Origin: Symsagittifera roscoffensis
Lineage: Eukaryota > Xenacoelomorpha > Acoela > Convolutidae
Direction: 5' to 3'
Length of the DNA: 64,000 bases
Assembly (NCBI RefSeq): GCF_963678635.1
Contig: NC_087062.1
Span: 5,382,193-5,446,192 of the forward strand
Shown here piece by piece: positions 58,640 to 64,000 of this stretch. The translations under genes were made by a program, and so were the position numbers. Below the pieces are notes generated by a model. The model made no database searches. It had not been told where the DNA came from and saw nothing but the letters and a program-made list of their open reading frames with translations. Within the stretch, counting starts at the first letter, position 1. Each line of letters starts with the position of its first letter.

Positions 58640-59785
58640 GTCCAAAGTGGACAATGAAACAAGACATTTTAGAAAGAAAAAACCTGAATTTGCGTTTAAT
58701 TTTGTCCACTAGTGTAGCTCATAACCTCAATTGGTTTCGCGTTCTTTTGATTGCATTACAAACTAGTGAACAAATTGCATCATTGAGTTCAAAACGATTT
58801 GTTTAAATAAATATAGGAAATGTGAACAAAATTAACGAACAAAACTTGCGCGTGGATGACAAATGACCAAAATTAAAAGCGTAAAAAAGATAATACTGTG
58901 AGCCGCTTCAATGCAAGGAAAGTTTTGAAAATCTGTGCAAATTTTGTGAATTTTGTGTTTTCATCACCAACGCATTAATTTTTTATCATACAAAAACTCA
59001 GAACGTAACTGAAGTTTGTTTTGTTTGAGTTTTAATTTTTCAATTGAAACAATTTTTTTATTGATAAAAAATTATGTCTAATAAAAAATTTTCCATACAC
59101 CAATTATGAAATTTAATTATGTATGATAAAACAAATTTTCCATACACCAATTATGAAATTTACGATAGTTAGTTTTCTTGCATGGACGCCAACTCGGGTA
59201 GTTTTTCTCAAATCAAAACTGTTTTTCGAAAACGTAATCTTTGTGACTACCTCGTCGAAAAATCGAATTATACATGTTCGAAGCAGTATTTATGGTCTTA
59301 ATTTAGTTTGGTTACTTCTTATGGTACCAAATGTGGTTTGAAGGCTAGTCAAAAAATTTTTTTGAATTTTTACTTTCCTTTGTTTCTAAAATTTTCGCCA
59401 AAATGCTGTTCGAAAAAAGTTAATGAAATCAAAGAAACAGAAAAAAAAACTCTGAGCTCTTATGCATCAAATAGAAAATAAATCAATTTACGATTTGTTG
59501 AACTTCAAAATTTTTTATTGATTGACACCGACTCCTGTTTGATGAATAAACTCTTTTTAGGAAAACTTGACCCGAAAGTGTTTTTTACGATTGATTTGGT
59601 AAATTGATTGGTAAAAGAAAAACATTTTGAACATTTTGCGCGTAAAAGCAACAATAAAATTTTTGTATGAAAAAAATACAAACTATAATTTCTTTCATTT
59701 AAATTGAATTAGTTTTTTTGGTTGTTTTTATTCAAGATCTAACAAATTAGACAAAAATGACAGATCAAAAGATTTGAACTTTGTG
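58640..59785. other. No gene seen
   Basis: This is intron DNA with T-rich and A-rich runs. The 72-codon plus frame at 59123-59341 has no recognisable features. A short direct repeat (CCATACACCAATTATGAAATTTA-like) occurs at 59092 and 59141. Confidence 0.5.
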
Positions 59786-59789
59786 GTAT

Positions 59790-59935
59790 TGTGGCGCATC
59801 GGTAGTGATAGTGCCCAGCCAATATATGATTGCGGGTTCAAATCTCATGTGCGGTGAAATGTACAATGTGAGCTCATAGCTGAGTTAATCTTAAATAAAA
59901 ACTTCGGGCTAGGCCTCTGGTTGATCAACTACTCA
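59790..59935 (+). repeat. tRNA-derived SINE-like sequence
   Basis: A box-A-like TGGCGCATCGG (59792-59802) and a box-B-like GGTTCAAATC (59835-59844) are spaced as in tRNA genes, so an internal RNA polymerase III promoter is likely. A D-stem can be drawn (GCGC with GTGC), but the anticodon and T stems are mismatched and U33 is absent, so it is not a working tRNA gene. The tail continues to about 59935 without homology to tRNA. Confidence 0.55.
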
Positions 59936-60206
59936 AATAGAACTAAACCTCATTTTTAAAATTTTTGGTAGTTTTTATTTTTTACACTGATTTAAACTCG
60001 ATACTGCACAGTTTTTGTTATGTTTTTTTGTTTTTGTTGTCAACGTAGTAATTGTTTTTGTTGGTTGTTTTTTTTTTAATAAGTTTTTTGTTATTTTGAT
60101 TGTGCTCTGCTCTCAATTTTCATTACTGATAGTTTTTGTTTTTTTCCACTTTTTTAATTTCGATACCGCAACTTTTGTTTCTAACAACTCGTTGATTTTT
60201 ACTTAC

Positions 60207-60383
60207 AGCAGAACTTGGACTTTTGACTGCAGTCGATCTCTTGGCCTCGTGAGTTCTTGCACCAAAGAGTGCCCCCCTCGACGCCCTCTCGTTGCTGACA
60301 TTTTGAGTAACTCACTCCCTCGTGCACAAAAGGGAACAAACAGACGTCATCGAGCTCATTGTTCGGACAAACGTCACATATTT
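60207..60383 (-). CDS. Fibronectin type II (FN2) domain exon
   Basis: Acceptor TTCTTTTAAG, donor GTAAGT, phase 1-1, 177 bases. It encodes ICDVCPNNELDDVCLFPFVH then EGVSYSKCQQREGVEGGTLW and CKNSRGQEIDCSQKSKFC. The core C-x2-PF-x9-C...WC...C is the FN2 (kringle-related, collagen-binding) signature; the C-to-WC spacing is one residue longer than usual and the later aromatic residues are missing. Extra Cys at ICDVC and near the end may add disulphides. Composition is much richer in G+C than the flanks. A 129-codon plus-strand frame over it (60015-60404) is a shadow. Confidence 0.85.
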
Positions 60384-60505
60384 CTTAAAAGAAAAAGTCG
60401 ATAAAACGCAAAAACATTTTTTTTCAATTAAAAGTTTCAGATTCAAAAATAATATGGGTAATAGTTAAACAAAAAAAATTGGGTGATTGTTTTTAAAATA
60501 CATAC

Positions 60506-60526
60506 CATGAGCTGCAGGAAATTCAC
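60506..60526 (-). CDS. 21-base micro-exon
   Basis: TTTTTGCTTCAG precedes GTGAATTTCCTGCAGCTCAT plus G, followed by GTATGT. It is phase 1-1 and adds REFPAAH plus the first base of Glu that the FN2 exon completes. The flanking introns are only 87 and 122 bases. The good splice sites and unbroken frame with both neighbours support it. Confidence 0.65.
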
Positions 60527-60613
60527 CTGAAGCAAAAATGATTTCATTTAACATTTATTAGAAAAAAAAAGAATATAGCATTTTTTTTATTGAGAAAATA
60601 GAACAAAACTCAC

Positions 60614-60646
60614 GATAAATGCCCGCGACAGAAGTTGTATCTTGCC
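60614..60646 (-). CDS. 33-base micro-exon
   Basis: The acceptor CCTCTGTTTAAG precedes 33 bases and a GTGAGT donor. It is phase 1-1 and encodes QDTTSVAGIY between a Trp completed with the upstream exon and an Arg completed with the downstream one. Short symmetric linker between FN3 and FN2 domains. Confidence 0.6.
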
Positions 60647-60855
60647 CTTAAACAGAGGAATTAGTTCATGAACTGTCCTAGAAACTGCTAAAAACATTTG
60701 ACGGTTAAAACCGGGATTATTGCTCGGGAATATTGCTATAAATGTACTAAATTCGTTTAAGCTGTATTAGATTTTCATGGAAATGATTTTTTTAGCAATT
60801 GAAGTAACCAAGTCCGGTGGAGGCTGAATAACTAACAAAACTCTAAAATACTTAC

Positions 60856-60966
60856 AATTTCGGATGTAAAACGTAGTCGGGCTGCCCAAAAAACTTCCTC
60901 TTCGTGGCAAAATTGAAACTTCGAAGGTCGAACACAAATCCAAATCGTCAAGAATTACACCAAGAT
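60856..60966 (-). CDS. FN3 domain exon (second half), 5'-most exon seen
   Basis: Acceptor CTGCTTTGTTAAG, donor GTAAGT, phase 1-1, 111 bases. It encodes LGVILDDLDLCSTFEVSILP then RRGSFLGSPTTFYIRN. LDDLDLCSTFEVSIL corresponds to the FN3 E-F region (Leu-x-x-Cys-x-x-Phe-x-Val) and the end to strand G. Its first half must lie upstream, either beyond 64 kb or undetected. Confidence 0.7.
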
Positions 60967-61380
60967 CTTAACAAAGCAGTTGATTTGCGGGGAAGATTGT
61001 TCACTTGGTCCATAAATATTTATTTTGAGTAGCAACTCGGTGAAATAAAGGATTTTAAAGAAGCTATCATATAATAATATCAAAGGGCATACATTTACAT
61101 TTTAAGATCTCGTAAAAGATTGAAAGCCTGATTTAAAAAACTAAGTTCAGTTCAGAGTCGGATCATTTTAAACTTATTGAATTTCGGAATGCAGTCTGTA
61201 AGGAGACAACCGCGTGTTAATACTCGTCAGAAAATAGGGAAATACTATATTTACCAACGAAAACTGAGAAGAACGCAAACTTACGAAATAATTAAATGAT
61301 AATTGTTCATCATCTAAGTTTGCTTCTGTTCTTGTTCTGGTTGTTAGTATAGTATTTCGGTTAATTCCCATTGGTTCCAA

Positions 61381-61784
61381 TATTCATAGGTTCCAAAAAA
61401 AAATCAGTCGCATAAGTTCCAAAATTTATTTTCTTGAATTCTGATTGGTTGAAATTTAAGGCAACGAATTTATGGATTGATTGTTACTGTTCAAGCAGCA
61501 TAAACTCAAATGCAGAATAGTGACCGCCGCAGGGTAGGACACTATACGAATAGAGGGTAGGACTCTATACGTATACCCTCGTATAGAGGGTAGGACTCTA
61601 TACGAAATTTAGAGCCGGTTATCCCCGCAAAACGGCGACGCGCGCGTAGCGCGCCCACCGGCGACCTTAAACCGAAACAGGCTAATTTAGTCTTTTGACC
61701 AAATGAAAAGATTTGGAAATTATGCGACTGCTTTTTTACTTTGGAACCTATGGCACTGATTTTTTATTTTGGAACCTATGAATA
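61381..61784. mobile_element. Small inverted-repeat element with GC-rich core
   Basis: The left end TATTCATAGGTTCCAAAA and right end TTTTGGAACCTATGAATA are reverse complements, and further repeats of GGTTCCAAA and GTCGCATAA extend the match to about 45-75 bases. The core has three GGGTAGGAC-CTATACG units (61542-61611) and a markedly GC-rich palindromic patch (GCGCGCGTAGCGCGC, about 61641). The 17-base word AAGCTATCATATAATAA occurs at 61061 and 61816, outside the element. No gene inside. Confidence 0.65.
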
Positions 61785-61847
61785 CGCACCAGTATTTCCA
61801 GCACCAAAGTTTCTCAAGCTATCATATAATAACTGGCAATAATAATC

Positions 61848-62199
61848 GGGGGCTATTCTCATGCGCGAAGGACCGAATGCGCGAAAAAGACCGAAAACAA
61901 AATTAGCCGAAAGTCAATTTTTAAAAAGAAGCAATTGCAATTCAATTAAAATGAATTAAATGAAGCTATATTTTCAATCTTTCTTAACGAAACCCTTGAA
62001 ATACAAAATGTGTTTTAATCCGACGGCGGTCAGTGACAATTTGAAAATTTGGCATATTTCTGCCGCTTTTATATTCGGCCAATATCAATATTCAGCCCCT
62101 GGAAGTGTTTACGTTCTTTCCAAATTTTAGATTACTGAAATTTGATTGGCTGATTTTTCTTTTCGCGCATTCGGCCCTTCGCGTATGAGATATTCCACC
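61848..62199. mobile_element. MITE-like element of about 350 bp
   Basis: The left terminus (TCATGCGCGAAGGACCGAAT and GCGCGAAAAAG) and right terminus (CTTTTCGCGCATTCGG and CCCTTCGCGTATGA) form an inverted repeat of about 44 bases with a few mismatches. The interior is AT-rich with a GACGGCGG patch and no coding frame. A target duplication is not clear. Confidence 0.7.
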
Positions 62200-64000
62200 A
62201 TACTAATCTATTATAATGGCTTTTCATTGCATGTCTCTCTAAAATTTGAAAATAGTCGATTATAACCGATTAAATTCGATGTTTATGTTACTATTTTTAA
62301 CAATTAACTCCATTCTAATCTCTTATAATCAATTTTAATGAATTTTTATCCGTTTTTTTCTAAAAGTGGTCAGTTTTGTTTAAGAACTGCTCAGTAAATT
62401 CAAAACTTGAGCCTTGCTTTCTCAAAACAGAAGTTAGTTTGGTTAGAAAAATACTATCATAATTTTTCATTTTTGATTTGTAATTAATTCGTGGTCGTAA
62501 TGTACCCTTTTGGTTAATTTTTTCAAATTGAATTCCTTTTTTAATGCTTCGACGCGTTGTTTTAATTTATTTTGGATCCAAAAACTTCAGGAGCTTTAAA
62601 TAAGGTTTTAGCAAAAAAATGATTCTCATGAAAATATTTAGAGCGAAAAATGTTCAATCGAAAAATTCCTTTTCTTGCTAATATAATAGAAAAGAGTGCT
62701 CAAATTGGCGATACACTATGGACTATAATGGCAACATTTTTGGCAAGTTTTTCTCAGTATTAACTCTTTTTATCCGAGAGTTTTTGTAGCAGGTTGCCAA
62801 CTTACTGAAGAGCATGAATACGCGGTTGTCTACTTATTGCTACGTATCCTGAAATTTTGTTTAGCAATCTGCAAACTTTTTTTCGCTCAAGTTCGAATTT
62901 CTTGTTTCAGACTTTTAACTTAGTAGTTTTAAGTATAAAGGACTTATAATTTATCTAAGGAAATAGAGATGATCATTTAACAACGAAAGTTTTTTGTCCT
63001 TCAACTTTCAATTTTTTACTCATTGATTTTTTCTTCATATAAATTAGCAGCCTCTTTTTTACTGAGACATTCAAATGTAATGAAAAGTGATGAAAAAATG
63101 CAATTATATATGAAAATTGTTCGAACAGCATTTTTTCAAGGAAACATCTATGAAATTGTTTTATAAGCCTTCTTGTTGTACGGAGATCAATCCTATTGGT
63201 TGTTTTTTGGTCCGATTTTTGATTAAATAAAAATGTGAATTTTCTTAGTGTCTTTACACGTGCTTGAATGAGTTTTAAGGCAATGAAAAATGCTTAAAAC
63301 AAACAAAACAAATCTCAATACTTGTAAAAGTGATTTAGTTAAAAGGGATAAACACTTGATACTGAACACAAAAATACCTCGCGACGCCAAATTTGCTTAC
63401 GTTGGTGCTAATTTGGGTTCCACAGGCTTGAAACTTTTTCTCCGATTTGTCTTTATTTAAAGCCTCATTAACCTAATCAATGATCTTGGCTGAAACCTTA
63501 TCTTGATTTTTCAGAATAATTCATGTTTGACACCTCTTTGATGAAACTAAACCATACTTAGAAAGCGAGATCATTGATTGCTTCTTTAATTTGCTAAAAT
63601 TTTAATTTGTTGATTGAACCAGAATCTGAAATTACAAAAAACTCAAAAGTCAAACCGCTCAATTTCAATTTGAACGTAGAAAATTGCCAAATAATTGTAA
63701 CTATCAATGAATATAACTCATGTTTTCGTTTTTTAACCCCTATTGTTTAATTTAGTTGTTTTCAGTAACCATTTGTTAGAAAATAGATTTATTAACTGTG
63801 AATAAGCGCTGAAAAATGAAATGTGGTTGCTACATTCATTTTTTTTTTTCGTTAGAAAAAAAATGCTGACCAAGAACACCAATTCATTAACGTTCATACC
63901 TATAATTGACAATTAAAACTTTTTAGCCGTATTGGCGGTATTGGCTAATTGACACCTACAGATAAAAGATTCGTTTCAAAACAATTTAGGAGTTTTAGCT
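62200..64000. other. No gene seen
   Basis: This is AT-rich DNA upstream of the most 5' exon found. No FN3 first-half exon fitting the phase-1 pattern was recognised. A weak exon-like stretch near 63390-63430 is discussed among rejected items. Confidence 0.5.

Noticed and set aside
59785-59860. A functional tRNA gene.
   Set aside because: Promoter boxes are present, but the anticodon and T stems are mismatched and the loop lacks U33, so a SINE head is more likely.
60015-60404. 129-codon plus-strand open frame.
   Set aside because: It lies over the FN2 exon on the other strand; its first half is T-run Phe/Val and its second half is the antisense of the FN2 codons.
61286-61338. Exon-like stretch (acceptor AACAACCAG, donor GTAAGT) reading TRTEANLDDEQLSFNYF on the minus strand.
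   Set aside because: It is open only in a frame that starts in phase 2 and ends in phase 0, which does not fit the all-phase-1 gene, and its composition is AT-rich like the intron.
63385-63430. Short exon-like piece PVEPKLAPT with AG/GT borders on the minus strand.
   Set aside because: It is too short, the frame phase differs from the other exons, and there is no continuation.

Overview
This window looks like invertebrate animal nuclear DNA. It is very AT-rich (by eye about 70% A+T), has no operons or compact genes, and carries GT-AG spliced exons of an extracellular protein among many kinds of transposable element and repeat. I cannot name the species.

The one convincing host gene lies on the minus strand and runs through the whole window, entering near 61 kb and leaving near 1.2 kb. 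Eleven exons can be placed: 60966-60856, 60646-60614, 60526-60506, 60383-60207, 49028-48879, 48351-48247, 41409-41089, 40902-40768, 37191-36952 and 1321-1177, plus a duplicated 15-base candidate exon near 58 kb. They encode the second half of one fibronectin type III (FN3) domain, two micro-exon linkers, a fibronectin type II (FN2) domain, three more FN3 or FN3-like domains and the first half of another. Every internal junction is phase 1 and no junction creates a stop, so the exons form one consistent reading frame. The start, the 3' end and any membrane or catalytic part lie outside the window.

The introns are filled with mobile DNA. The intron from 36.9 to 1.3 kb is about 35 kb long. It holds (a) a broken Polinton/adintovirus-like provirus at about 6.0-10.8 kb on the minus strand, with remnants of packaging ATPase, integrase, capsid genes and a small basic protein, flanked by two pairs of long direct repeats; (b) three diverged tandem copies of a 4.2-4.8 kb repeat (13.1-25.3 kb) carrying zinc-finger-like and other small coding remnants; and (c) an approximately 11 kb satellite array (25.4-36.7 kb, monomer about 350-390 bp) that contains an inverted repeat about 2.4 kb across and larger duplicated blocks. 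The intron at 41.4-48.2 kb holds a decayed Ty3/gypsy LTR retrotransposon on the plus strand. The intron at 49.0-60.2 kb holds a terminal-inverted-repeat element with Cys-free 'TTGCAAGAT' subterminal repeats, a Merlin/IS1595-type transposase fragment, and a tandem pair of 1.7 kb units each with a 297-bp-arm hairpin. A tRNA-derived SINE and two small inverted-repeat elements lie around the 5'-most exons.

The most notable features are the FN2-FN3 gene with 15-33 base symmetric exons, the fossil double-jelly-roll virus, and the repeat family whose zinc-finger remnant keeps the same in-frame stop in all three copies.
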